Source: Marinifilaceae bacterium
GTDB taxonomy: Bacteria; Bacteroidota; Bacteroidia; Bacteroidales; Marinifilaceae
DNA: 63,714 nucleotides
Assembly: GCA_016936255.1 (NCBI GenBank)
Contig: JAFGYE010000033.1
Location: 1 to 63,714, forward strand
Direction: 5' to 3'
Shown: positions 18,851 through 26,994 of the stretch, piece after piece
Numbering within the stretch: the stretch's first letter is position 1
How the letters are laid out: every line of letters starts with the position of its first letter
Notes under the pieces: model-generated
Seen by the model: the letters and a program-made list of their open reading frames with translations, nothing else
The model's database searches: none
What the model was told of the DNA's origin: nothing
Made by a program: the position numbers and the translations under genes

Positions 18851-19654
18851 TTAGTTTAGAATATATCTTTCAACCACTTCGGCCACACCATGATCGTTAT
18901 TCGAAGCAACAATAACATCGGCACATCCTCGAAGCTCTGGCGTTACATTATCTACCCAAACACCCAAACCGGCATATTCAACCATAGTTAAATCGTTGCC
19001 CGCATTACCAACAGCAATAATTTCCTCCTGACGGATTCCTAACTTCTCAGCCAATCGGGCAATACTTGCGGCCTTATCAATTCCTTGCGGCATCACTTCC
19101 AAAAAGAAAGGTTTCGAAATGGCAACACTCTTATTTGGTTTTTCATGCTTCAATTTCGCTTCCACCGTTTTCAGGTATTCCGGCTCTTCCAATAGAATGC
19201 ATTTCACGGCCGGTTCAGTTACGGCAGTCTTAAAGCAATCTACCTTATTAAATTTCATCTGCGTAAGCTGAACCTCTACATCGATATATTGCGAGGTAGT
19301 TTCGCTAATGATACTATCTGCAGTATAGGTGATGATATCAACATTATTGGCCAAAGAAAAATCGTGCAAACCATGAATTTGTTCCTTGCTTAAGCTCTGT
19401 ATGAAAATTGGGATTTGTTTATTCAGGTCGGTAATTATTGCTCCATTATACGAAATAATGTACGATCCGTATTTTTTCAATTCAAGCTCTTCGGCGTATT
19501 TTAGCATGGCAGGTGTTGGTCGGCCCGATGCCAAAACAACATAAACACCTTTCTCCTGCGCCTTCATCAGCATTTCTTTGTTCCGATCTGATATGCTGTG
19601 ATCGTCGCACAAAAGCGTATCGTCCAAATCGAGGACTAACATTTTATATTTCAT
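18851..19654 (-). CDS. Cof-type HAD-IIB family hydrolase
   Basis: Soluble phosphatase of 267 residues. Motif I is LDLDDTLLCDD at the N-terminus, motif II is the VLASGRP segment (about 41-47), and the conserved Lys of motif III lies before the IIB cap (SKPFFLEVMPQGIDKA). Motif IV reads VGNAGNDLTMVEYAG, whereas the usual form is GDxxND, so the first Asp is replaced by Asn. The second Asp is kept, so activity is likely. Relatives act on sugar phosphates or flavin nucleotides. Confidence 0.9.
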   Translation of the reverse strand: MKYKMLVLDLDDTLLCDDHSISDRNKEMLMKAQEKGVYVVLASGRPTPAMLKYAEELELKKYGSYIISYNGAIITDLNKQIPIFIQSLSKEQIHGLHDFSLANNVDIITYTADSIISETTSQYIDVEVQLTQMKFNKVDCFKTAVTEPAVKCILLEEPEYLKTVEAKLKHEKPNKSVAISKPFFLEVMPQGIDKAASIARLAEKLGIRQEEIIAVGNAGNDLTMVEYAGLGVWVDNVTPELRGCADVIVASNNDHGVAEVVERYILN

Positions 19655-19936
19655 CTCTAACTATTTTCACCATCTCTTCATCGTAACTCCTCCATCCCCC
19701 TCACAAGATGACTTTCTAACCAGAGATATTTTAAAATTAAGCTTGCGAAAATAGAAACAATTATTGAATTCTCACAATGCTCACTATTAATTTAATAGTA
19801 AGATTAAACTGATAGCATCAGATTCCAAAAATCCAAAACTAGTAGCTATTTCTTTTGTCTAACAATTCGCAGTTTCACAGGCCTTTCAATAATATTCATT
19901 AAATTCGGCTCCTATTAGCAATAAAAACAATAACTG

Positions 19937-20182
19937 ATGAATAATTTAGCTGCATTAAACAAGCAATCGACCAAACAGGAAGTTCTAGATGAGCTTGTAA
20001 AATTATTTACACCCTATGCGCGTAACCTTTTGGGTTCGGGAGCTGATTTTAGCTACATGAACATGTATGCCGATAATTTTCGTGATCAGATACTAAGTCA
20101 GACCAGCCTTTCGGAATATGATGTTTATACGATTTTAAACGAAGCTTGTGATCTTAGCTGGAGAAACCAAGTGAAGCAATAA
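19937..20182 (+). CDS. small hypothetical protein
   Basis: An 81-residue soluble, mostly helical protein that I do not recognise. It has no Cys, signal or membrane segment. A central SGADFSYMNMYADNF segment and an acidic, Trp-ending C-terminus (CDLSWRNQVKQ) suggest a real fold. The gene is followed at once by a hairpin terminator, which supports expression. There is a plausible -7 element (TAAATTCG) about 35 bases upstream. Confidence 0.6.
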   Translation: MNNLAALNKQSTKQEVLDELVKLFTPYARNLLGSGADFSYMNMYADNFRDQILSQTSLSEYDVYTILNEACDLSWRNQVKQ

Positions 20183-20183
20183 A

Positions 20184-20208
20184 AAAGCGAAGTTGCGGAC
20201 TTCGCTTT
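20184..20208 (+). terminator. intrinsic terminator after the 81-residue gene
   Basis: Perfect 10-bp stem AAAGCGAAGT / ACTTCGCTTT with a 5-base loop, directly after the stop codon. The T tail is short. The 260 bases beyond it up to 20472 hold nothing I can identify. Confidence 0.7.
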
Positions 20209-20471
20209 AAGTATGCATATATGTTACTGAAATTCTTCAATTTTTAAAAATCCTAAGTTTGATATGATCTTAGAACCATTTTTTTTTCCTTTGAAATAGG
20301 TAAATGGGATGATAAAAACTTAGAATTAAAGCCAAAACAGTAATTTGAACGCGTTGCTGTAAAATTGAACGTTTCCTCTTCGGCATTAAGCAATTTGAAG
20401 ACAAATAATGCTATACAAAAAACGACTTTGTATGTGAGTCAGAACTGAAATTGGAGGTTCCGGCTATACTG

Positions 20472-21125
20472 TTACCTCCCTTCCCACTCCTGATAAAATT
20501 CATCAAGATAGATCTGCATAAAAGCATGACGTTTTTCGGCCATCGCTTTTCCTGCTTGGGTGTTCATCCGATCTTTCAGTAAGAGTAATTTTTCGTAAAA
20601 ATGATTGATGGTTGGAGCATCACTGTTCTTGTATTCCTCTTTGCTCATGTTTAAATTTGCAGGGATCGTTGGATTATATATTTCGCGGTTTTTATGTCCG
20701 CCGTAGTTAAAGGTTCGGGCAATGCCAATAGCTCCAATGGCATCCATTCGGTCGGCATCCTGCACCACATCCAATTCCGGCGATTTAAATTTCTGCGCTT
20801 CCTTGCCTCCCTTAAACGAGATGTTGGTAATGATATTCTCTACATGAAAAATAGTTTCCTCATCAACCAAGAGGGAAGTAAGAAATTCTCTGGCCAAACG
20901 TGGACCAATTTCCTCATCGCCACCATGAAATTTAGAATCGGCAATGTCGTGAAGCAAAGCACCCAGCTCTACCACAAACAAATCTACCTTTTCTGTCTTA
21001 GCTAACTCTTTTGACGATTTCCACACCCGGTAAATGTGCCACCAATCGTGCCCTCCTTCGGCATTGGCAAGTGTTTGTTTTACGAATTCAACTGTTTGAA
21101 CAATTATACTTTCCTTATTCATCAT
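20472..21125 (-). CDS. HD domain phosphohydrolase (YedJ-like)
   Basis: Soluble metal-dependent phosphohydrolase of 217 residues. The HD motif elements are seen in order: His in GGHDWWHIYRVW (about 23-34), HD in LGALLHDIAD (about 55-64), and the final Asp in DVVQDADRMDAIGAIGIARTF. The WHIYRVW and DADRMDAIGA segments are characteristic of the YedJ/YpgQ-type group that may act on nucleotides. It is the second-last gene in a run of minus-strand genes, with 37 bases to the cytochrome gene upstream. Confidence 0.88.
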   Translation of the reverse strand: MMNKESIIVQTVEFVKQTLANAEGGHDWWHIYRVWKSSKELAKTEKVDLFVVELGALLHDIADSKFHGGDEEIGPRLAREFLTSLLVDEETIFHVENIITNISFKGGKEAQKFKSPELDVVQDADRMDAIGAIGIARTFNYGGHKNREIYNPTIPANLNMSKEEYKNSDAPTINHFYEKLLLLKDRMNTQAGKAMAEKRHAFMQIYLDEFYQEWEGR

Positions 21126-21162
21126 TATCTATTTATCAGCTTCAATTATCTTCCTATGCATT

Positions 21163-21735
21163 TTACTCTTTCAGGCCACCGACCATTCTCGAAACAATTC
21201 CTTTTTGTTTTGTGAATTCTTCAAGTAAGACTCCTGCCAAATGAATTGCGATAAAAAGAATCAAGTAATAATTAGAAAGTACATGTATCCCTTCCATTGA
21301 TTTTTTCAAACTTTTCGGACCCCATTCTATAAAAATTCCGGTAACTAATGAAATCAAAACACATACATAAAAAATGATGTACGTCCATTTTTGAATTTTC
21401 TCTTTTACTGATAAATTTTTATCCTGTGGATTTTGAATTTTCATTTGTCCAAAAAATGGAATCGTGAAACGAACCGCAAATAACCCAACCAATACATAAC
21501 CAATGTACAAATGCCAATTCCACATTGGCTGTCGTATTTGTTTTGCTAAACGAATGAGCTGGTCATGCGATAAAGACAGATCAATACTCACCAAATAATT
21601 TTGTATAATATCTGCCACATTATTTTTATTCAACCAAGTTGATCTCAAAAATATAGTGGCTAACAACAGCAAAAAAGAAACTGCTATTGCCCAATGAATA
21701 ATTCGGTAAATTTTAGAATATTCTTTATTTTCCAT
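21163..21735 (-). CDS. cytochrome b561-like membrane protein (b/b6 domain)
   Basis: Four-helix membrane protein of 190 residues with heme ligands in the right places: His in YRIIHWAIAVSF (helix 1), His in WNWHLYIGYVLVG (helix 2) and His in LILFIAIHLAGVLLEEF (helix 4). This is the cytochrome b561/Ni-Fe-hydrogenase b-type fold that passes electrons across or along the cytoplasmic membrane. There is no hydrogenase or dehydrogenase partner nearby, so its donor is unknown. Confidence 0.88.
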   Translation of the reverse strand: MENKEYSKIYRIIHWAIAVSFLLLLATIFLRSTWLNKNNVADIIQNYLVSIDLSLSHDQLIRLAKQIRQPMWNWHLYIGYVLVGLFAVRFTIPFFGQMKIQNPQDKNLSVKEKIQKWTYIIFYVCVLISLVTGIFIEWGPKSLKKSMEGIHVLSNYYLILFIAIHLAGVLLEEFTKQKGIVSRMVGGLKE

Positions 21736-21778
21736 GGTATTTTTTTTATGATATTCGTATTACAGCCCTACATTTTAA

Positions 21779-22330
21779 TCAATTTATTAACTGGTTTTGG
21801 GCTTCAACTTGTTCTTCAATTATCTTTCGACAAAGATTTTTCGCAAATTCCTCATCCTGATACAACTCATGTTCCTGATCCGGAATCAAATTAAGATCCA
21901 ACTCCAAATCCCGAAACCACTCCACGTCAGGCTTGTATCGATCGTTGGCTCCGAAATAAAGGACACACTTACAGTCCGGCTTTTCCTTTTCGTACCTTAA
22001 CCGAGTTGATGATATGGCATAAAGGGTGGAAATATTAAGGCCTTTCAACCCGGCTTTCCAGGCAATTACTCCTCCTATACTAAAGGCAAGAACAATAATG
22101 GTCTCTTTCTCCTGCAGGCCAAGTTTGTACACTCCACGATCAATTCCTCCATTCACAAACCGGGCATGAAGCCGCCCTTCCGTATTATCCGACAAATCAA
22201 GATCAACCAATTTACGGGAATCGAAGTATTCTATTTCGAAGCATGGGTTCAATATCTTTTGATAAGAATGCATCCATCCCGCTTCTTCAAATCCCCACAA
22301 ATCAGATAATATGATAAGTCTTTTCTTCAT
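21779..22330 (-). CDS. alpha/beta hydrolase-fold protein
   Basis: Soluble protein of 183 residues. The nucleophile elbow reads VLAFSIGG, a variant of GxSxG with Ala at the first position. A late acid/His region (NLIPDQEHELYQDEEF) could supply the rest of the triad. It lacks a signal peptide and has a short lid, similar to small esterase or dienelactone-hydrolase-like proteins. It ends 44 bases before the cytochrome gene on the same strand and may be co-transcribed. Confidence 0.75.
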   Translation of the reverse strand: MKKRLIILSDLWGFEEAGWMHSYQKILNPCFEIEYFDSRKLVDLDLSDNTEGRLHARFVNGGIDRGVYKLGLQEKETIIVLAFSIGGVIAWKAGLKGLNISTLYAISSTRLRYEKEKPDCKCVLYFGANDRYKPDVEWFRDLELDLNLIPDQEHELYQDEEFAKNLCRKIIEEQVEAQNQLIN

Positions 22331-22475
22331 GTTGCAGTTAATTTTTGCAGTAGCTGAAGATAAGGAAAATTGTATTCTGGAAGTAAGGAAAAAGTTTAAA
22401 AATAAAGCTCATTTTACTGCTGTATTTCGCAATGTTTTAAAAATTCCTCAACTTTGCTTTTCTTAAACCAGCCTT

Positions 22476-23210
22476 ATGCTCGATAAAAAACTGCAAATTT
22501 CAAACAAGCCAGCACCTGATCAATTGCTCTTAAAAGAACAAATTGAAGCTTTACGGAAAGAATTGGAATTCATCGAGCAAAAAACAATTGCTTTTGAAAC
22601 CCTGTTGCGTACCAGTTTGGCTGATGTATTAATTGAGGAGCAAGAATTGAGGATTATCTATAAAAAATTAAAGCAAGCCAAAAAGGAAAAAAGGCTGGAA
22701 CAAAAAAAGCGCGGTAAGAATTACAAAGAACCGATCGGAATTAAACCTATCAGCACGACTGCAGTAAACAAAACTTCAAACAAGGAGGAACAAAAGGAAA
22801 TTAAGCGCCTGTATCGGGAAGCTATGCTTCATGTTCATCCCGATAAATTTTCGATGAACGAAGAGAAAATTGATCTCGCAACGGAAATAACCAGCCAGCT
22901 AATTGATATTTACAAATCGGGTAACCTGCATGAACTTCAACAATACCATGCGCATATTTTTAGTGGCAATGCTCTCAATCAGGAAATTAAAGTTCTTCCT
23001 AAGGGAATAAAAATAATCGCTCAGAATTCTTATCTGAAAAAAGAAAAAGAACATTTGGAAGAATTGTTGCTTACTGCAAAAAACAGACATACTTACAAAG
23101 TATTGACTGAATATTCTGATCCGCTCCTTTTTGTTGAAGAATTGAAGGTTTACTATGCCGATAAAATTGCAAAATTAAGGAAGCGTACCAGGAAGGCCGT
23201 CTGGAAATGA
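22476..23210 (+). CDS. free-standing J-domain protein with a coiled-coil N-terminus
   Basis: Soluble protein of 244 residues. The Hsp70-stimulating HPD triad lies at residues 121-123 in a helix-loop-helix context (RLYREAMLHVHPDKF, then LATEITSQLIDIYKSGNL), which is the J-domain core placed in mid-protein. The first 80 residues form a strongly charged coiled coil, and the C-terminal 90 residues are again helical and basic. It has no Gly/Phe or zinc region, so it is not DnaJ. It may direct DnaK to a special client. It ends in a hairpin terminator. Confidence 0.82.
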   Translation: MLDKKLQISNKPAPDQLLLKEQIEALRKELEFIEQKTIAFETLLRTSLADVLIEEQELRIIYKKLKQAKKEKRLEQKKRGKNYKEPIGIKPISTTAVNKTSNKEEQKEIKRLYREAMLHVHPDKFSMNEEKIDLATEITSQLIDIYKSGNLHELQQYHAHIFSGNALNQEIKVLPKGIKIIAQNSYLKKEKEHLEELLLTAKNRHTYKVLTEYSDPLLFVEELKVYYADKIAKLRKRTRKAVWK

Positions 23211-23211
23211 A

Positions 23212-23247
23212 AAATCCCAACAGAACAATATCGTCCTATTGGGATTT
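23212..23247 (+). terminator. terminator after the J-domain gene
   Basis: Stem AAATCCCAA / TTGGGATTT (23212-23220 with 23239-23247) directly after the stop, with a weak T tail. Confidence 0.6.
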
Positions 23248-23303
23248 CCCTTCAAATCTCATTCTATGTAGACACGCCATGGCATGTCCCTGCAGTTAAA
23301 AAA

Positions 23304-23546
23304 TTAATAACCGATTCCAGCAGCCATAATGTTGTTCGGATCGAAAGCATGGCATGGTGTTACGCCGTGCACCATATCGCATTTCGGACAATGTCCTTCA
23401 AATTCTTCCATCGTGAAGGTTTCCTTACAACCATGGCATTCAATATCCAAAGGCATTGGCATTAATTGCTGTGCAAAACCCATCATTCTTACTTTGTCAA
23501 CTACTTGTTGTCCGTTCTCGAAACTTCCTGCGCATCCGTCATGCAT
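23304..23546 (-). CDS. 80-residue Cys-rich protein, last gene of the metal-cluster operon
   Basis: Small soluble protein. I start it at the ATG at 23546 because AGGAGG lies seven bases upstream; the longer frame begins inside a repetitive spacer. Its Cys residues form a pattern of likely metal ligands: Cys5, the pair ECHGC (37 and 40), the pair CPKC (53 and 56) and TPCHAF (Cys65-His66). The two central pairs would make one zinc-ribbon or iron site. I infer that it is a scaffold, carrier or client of the GTPase and ATPase encoded upstream. I do not know a named family. Confidence 0.7.
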   Translation of the reverse strand: MHDGCAGSFENGQQVVDKVRMMGFAQQLMPMPLDIECHGCKETFTMEEFEGHCPKCDMVHGVTPCHAFDPNNIMAAGIGY

Positions 23547-23568
23547 AATTTTATCCTCCTGTTTTTTC

Positions 23569-23600
23569 AGATCTGAGATTGGAGATTTGAGATCTGAGAT
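23569..23600. repeat. short direct repeat in the operon spacer
   Basis: AGATCTGAGAT occurs at 23569-23579 and again at 23590-23600, exactly 21 bases apart, with a related GGAGATTTGAG between. It lies between the ATPase stop and the Cys-rich gene. Confidence 0.5.
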
Positions 23601-23694
23601 CCCGTCCAATTTCAATATCTTATTTTATATTTTTAATTCTTATTCAATATTATCAGTAAACGAAATGATTATTGTAAATCATCTCAAATCTCTT

Positions 23695-24723
23695 TTAAAT
23701 TCCTATGTCTTCCTTTTTAATGATTTCACCATTACGAAGTCTTGTTCTCATGTTTTGAACCACAGCATCCATACGCTCCAAATCAACCAATAGCATTCTC
23801 TCCTCATCACTGGTTTCGATCACTTTATGAATTCCACCATTTTTTATTACTATTCTTTTGTCGCCCATTAAGGCCAAAATAGGATCATGAGTAGCCATTA
23901 AAACAATTTTTTCTTCGCCAATCAGCAAGTCAAGTGCTTTTTTACGGTCGATACCGGCATTCTCAATCTCATCAATCAAAATAATCGGCGACTTACTCAA
24001 AATAGCAGTATCAGCAATCATTAATGCTCTCGATTGTCCGCCACTCAAACTTGTAATAGGAGTGGTTAACTCAAACTTTTCTCCGGCAAGCTTATTTGCT
24101 TCTTCAATTATCTTGGCAATAAGACCTTCAACATCCTCAACCAATCTACTTTGTGCATGTAATTCTAAAAACTCATAAACAGTTAGATCCATAACAAAGT
24201 TCATATTCTGAGATAGTTGAGCAACCAATTTATGTCCTGAGCTTACCCGCCACTTCTTGTCTCCCATTTCTTCATTCACCAAAATGGTTCGTGAAGTCGG
24301 AGTATCATTTTGGGCTACCCACTCAATATCGCCAAGCAATCTACTTTTTCCCGATCCGGTTGGTCCAACAATACAAACAATCTCGCTTTTTCTGATTTTT
24401 AATTCTCCAAACTGTTCCGCCTCGCCAGATTTATTGGTTCCAGGAAGAATGGTGATGCTATGAACTCCATCATCCTCATCTTCACCCAAAAATTCAAGCA
24501 TTTGTGAAATATAAGTCGTCATCGAATTCAGGAGCTGATCTTTATCAATAGCTCTGTTCTCTGCCTCCTCCTCGTCATCTAAAAACTTCAGATAATCGAC
24601 TAATTTTTCGCCAATCTGTCCATTAACTTGCAATGTATTCTCTTCAAAAAAACCTGGAAGAAAAGGATATTGCTCGAATAATTCGGCGATTGTTTTTTGT
24701 TGTATATCTTGAACTGTGATCAT
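23695..24723 (-). CDS. soluble ABC-type ATPase with an N-terminal helical domain
   Basis: Cytoplasmic ATPase of 342 residues. Residues 1-50 form a helical domain similar to that at the start of the solute-binding-like protein in this operon (TIAELFEQYPFLPGFF), followed by an acidic linker. The ABC core has Walker A GPTGSGKS (120-127), signature LSGGQ (226-230), Walker B IILIDEIE (247-254) and switch His in ATHD (279). No permease gene is present, so this is not an ordinary importer. Its dimer could power a conformational change on a partner such as the GTPase or Cys-rich protein. Function unknown; the family is clear. Confidence 0.85.
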   Translation of the reverse strand: MITVQDIQQKTIAELFEQYPFLPGFFEENTLQVNGQIGEKLVDYLKFLDDEEEAENRAIDKDQLLNSMTTYISQMLEFLGEDEDDGVHSITILPGTNKSGEAEQFGELKIRKSEIVCIVGPTGSGKSRLLGDIEWVAQNDTPTSRTILVNEEMGDKKWRVSSGHKLVAQLSQNMNFVMDLTVYEFLELHAQSRLVEDVEGLIAKIIEEANKLAGEKFELTTPITSLSGGQSRALMIADTAILSKSPIILIDEIENAGIDRKKALDLLIGEEKIVLMATHDPILALMGDKRIVIKNGGIHKVIETSDEERMLLVDLERMDAVVQNMRTRLRNGEIIKKEDIGI

Positions 24724-24757
24724 GTTTCTGCTTTTGTAATTGTTATATCGCTTTCAA

Positions 24758-24872
24758 CACCCCTCTCCCTATTGGGATCTCCCCTTAAAAAGGGAGAAAA
24801 TCCTTATTTTGCTTTCGCATCTTCGAATCGATATCTTCCCTTTCAGAGGAAGTGCCGACAGGCGAAGGGGTG
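24758..24872. repeat. imperfect inverted repeat, likely dispersed intergenic element
   Basis: A 115-bp stretch bounded by CACCCCT (24758-24764) and AGGGGTG (24866-24872). Internally there is a CCCCTT-AAAA-AGGG hairpin near 24781-24794 and a second purine/pyrimidine arm. The shape matches the palindromic, GC-richer elements scattered between Bacteroidota genes. It sits inside the four-gene operon, between ATPase and GTPase, and could act on the mRNA. Confidence 0.55.
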
Positions 24873-24904
24873 GACTCAACTTGGCGCTTTCAGCTATTAC
24901 TACT

Positions 24905-25612
24905 TTACTTTTCGCCCTTCTTGTCGCTCATATCAATCTTTCTCACATTACCCATTTGGTAACTTTCTCCAATTCTGGTTTCGCCCAAACAGTATGAACA
25001 AAGTGCTGATGGCATTGAGAATCGTAATTTTTCGCCCACCAATGTCTTTATTTCAACTTTTTCATCATAAAGCAAAGTGCTTAATTCATAAGCTCCCTGA
25101 CCCGTTAATCCATTTATGTGCATAATGCTTGCTCCAGGATTCACCTGATTTACTCTCGATGCAAACACTTCTCTTTCAGCCTGCGATACAATATCACCTT
25201 TTGTAATAATCACGATATCGGAACTCTTTAACATCGGACCAATTTTCTTTGGGGTGTTAATTCCACTTAAGTTATCGATAACACAAACAGCCGTAATACT
25301 TTTTACATAGGGCGAACAACGGTTACACAATCCGGCACTTTCCGTGATTAATAAATCCAATCCTTCCTTAATTCCCCATTGGGTTACCTCTTCAATATTA
25401 CTTACAAAATAATGATCCGGACAAAGTGAACCTGACAATCCCTTTTTCACCTTCACGCCAGCCTTTTCGTACAAAATATCATCATCTGTATATAGACAAT
25501 CAAATTTTACCACACCAACTTCTAATCCTCTCTTCTTTAACGAATCAATGGTCTTTAAAATCACCGCTGTTTTTCCTGATGAAGGAGGTCCTGAAACTGT
25601 AACTAAGTTCAT
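24905..25612 (-). CDS. HypB/CobW/UreG-like P-loop GTPase with CxxC motifs
   Basis: Soluble protein of 235 residues in the metallochaperone GTPase class. The P-loop is GPPSSGKT (8-15). The switch segment ITESAGLCNRCSP carries Cys96 and Cys99 exactly where HypB, UreG and CobW place their Glu-Ser/Asn-Gly motif, and the base-recognition motif is ITKGD (137-141). A second pair, CSYC, is at 205-208 in a C-terminal ribbon. Known relatives insert nickel, cobalt or zinc into enzymes. No hydrogenase, urease or CODH gene is in the window, so the target is open. Confidence 0.82.
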   Translation of the reverse strand: MNLVTVSGPPSSGKTAVILKTIDSLKKRGLEVGVVKFDCLYTDDDILYEKAGVKVKKGLSGSLCPDHYFVSNIEEVTQWGIKEGLDLLITESAGLCNRCSPYVKSITAVCVIDNLSGINTPKKIGPMLKSSDIVIITKGDIVSQAEREVFASRVNQVNPGASIMHINGLTGQGAYELSTLLYDEKVEIKTLVGEKLRFSMPSALCSYCLGETRIGESYQMGNVRKIDMSDKKGEK

Positions 25613-25647
25613 ATCTGATTATTTTAAAATCTGTAATTTTAGTAATA

Positions 25648-26934
25648 CTACTTCTGAGGCATATAATTCAACGGTCCCAAATTAGCAAACGATTCATCCT
25701 GAATGGACTTATTAAAAATGCGCTCACATTCCTTTATTAAAGCACCAATATCGTTACTGTTAATGTAATCCCAACCCAACCACATAAATTTATTCTCTGC
25801 AGGTAATCGGTTATCCACTTCAGGATTGATACTTGGAAACAAACCTTGATGTGAAAGAATCTCTCCTACCGCTTTCGAGGCAAAGAAATCAATAACAGGC
25901 TGCGTTTTCTCCAATCTATCTTTCTTGGTCAACATGAAAATAGGACTGATAATTGCACCATCTTCCGGCCAAACAGCTACCATTGGACCACCCACTTTCA
26001 CCATTTTGGTAAAGAAGTAAGGCATGATTGTAATAGCTGGTCGTACGTTCTTTTTGGTATGAGACTTCACCATTTGTGCAGGATGCATACTCTCCAATAA
26101 ACAAGCTCCTAAGCCTCTTACTCCCTCTTCGCCGTATGCCTTGTAAATGTGCAGCAACATCGAATTGAATAAATCAAAATCGCTGATTGGCAAACTTACA
26201 CTGCGCTTAAATTCCGGCTTAAAAATATCAGCCCATGTGCGTGGAATCGGACGATCTCCTAATTCGGCGGTATTTACCAAAAAAACTGCAGGTACAACAC
26301 CAATCATTGAATAATGTCCTTCCGGATCTTGCAAACAAATCTCATCATTGTCAAAATCCTTGTTCAAACGCTTAAAACCAGTACTGTCTTTAAAAACACC
26401 CTGCTTCTTAAATTTCCCCATCAATTTATCATCGAAGAATAAATCAAAACCTGCTGAAATAAAAATATCTGCTAAATTATCGGTGTTCTCCTGATTGATT
26501 ACATCATCGATTAACCAATCCAATCCCATCGAAGCAGCTTTCAAGTCATAAATAATCTCATTTTCATGCTCCTTCTCATACTCTTCAATGAAAGCATCAA
26601 TCCCTTCCACCAAAGGAATTCGAACCGGACAAGGCAACAACCCTTGCACATGAATAGAATCTGATTTTTGTACTTTGCTATTTTGATTCAAATCACCATC
26701 CACCGAATTTCTATTTCCATCAATTCCTTCTATCAACAAGGTAGAAAAAGTATCCACATTTAATTTTTTCATCTTCAAAGCCAATTCCAAAGAAAGAGAT
26801 TTACCAAAGACCGCTCTCTTCGCCTCATCCTCCAATTGCTTGAATCCATTTGAAACAAAAATTTTAATTGTTTCAGGGTACTTAGTACAAATATCAAGCA
26901 AACTATCCGTGGTCTTAAAATATTGATTCTTCAT
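25648..26934 (-). CDS. cytoplasmic solute-binding-like protein with N-terminal DUF1858-like domain
   Basis: First gene of the four-gene operon. I start it at the ATG at 26934; the longer frame from 26985 would run across the promoter's -7 element. Residues 1-70 form a DUF1858-like helical domain (TTDSLLDICTKYP, then FVSNGF). After a linker, residues of about 97-428 look like a type II ABC solute-binding protein of the Fe3+/thiamine class (GLDWLIDDV, YYFFT-like motifs, KSHTKKNVRPAITIMPYFF). There is no signal peptide, so it should stay in the cytoplasm, where it may bind a metal, an oxyanion or a cofactor precursor. Confidence 0.8.
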   Translation of the reverse strand: MKNQYFKTTDSLLDICTKYPETIKIFVSNGFKQLEDEAKRAVFGKSLSLELALKMKKLNVDTFSTLLIEGIDGNRNSVDGDLNQNSKVQKSDSIHVQGLLPCPVRIPLVEGIDAFIEEYEKEHENEIIYDLKAASMGLDWLIDDVINQENTDNLADIFISAGFDLFFDDKLMGKFKKQGVFKDSTGFKRLNKDFDNDEICLQDPEGHYSMIGVVPAVFLVNTAELGDRPIPRTWADIFKPEFKRSVSLPISDFDLFNSMLLHIYKAYGEEGVRGLGACLLESMHPAQMVKSHTKKNVRPAITIMPYFFTKMVKVGGPMVAVWPEDGAIISPIFMLTKKDRLEKTQPVIDFFASKAVGEILSHQGLFPSINPEVDNRLPAENKFMWLGWDYINSNDIGALIKECERIFNKSIQDESFANLGPLNYMPQK

Positions 26935-26965
26935 TTCGAAACAGAATTTAAATGATTTCTTGATA

Positions 26966-26973
26966 CAAATGTA
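26966..26973 (-). promoter_or_regulatory. -7 promoter element of the four-gene operon
   Basis: Perfect TACATTTG (TAnnTTTG) on the minus strand, 32 bases before the ATG at 26934. No good -33 TTG is found, which is common for promoters needing an activator. Confidence 0.65.
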
Positions 26974-26994
26974 TAACCGATCCATTCAGAAAAC

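Noticed and set aside
26935-26985. Longer N-terminus of the solute-binding-like protein, read as a membrane or signal segment
   Set aside because: The extra 17 codons cover the -7 promoter element and begin upstream of the inferred transcript; the short start fits better.
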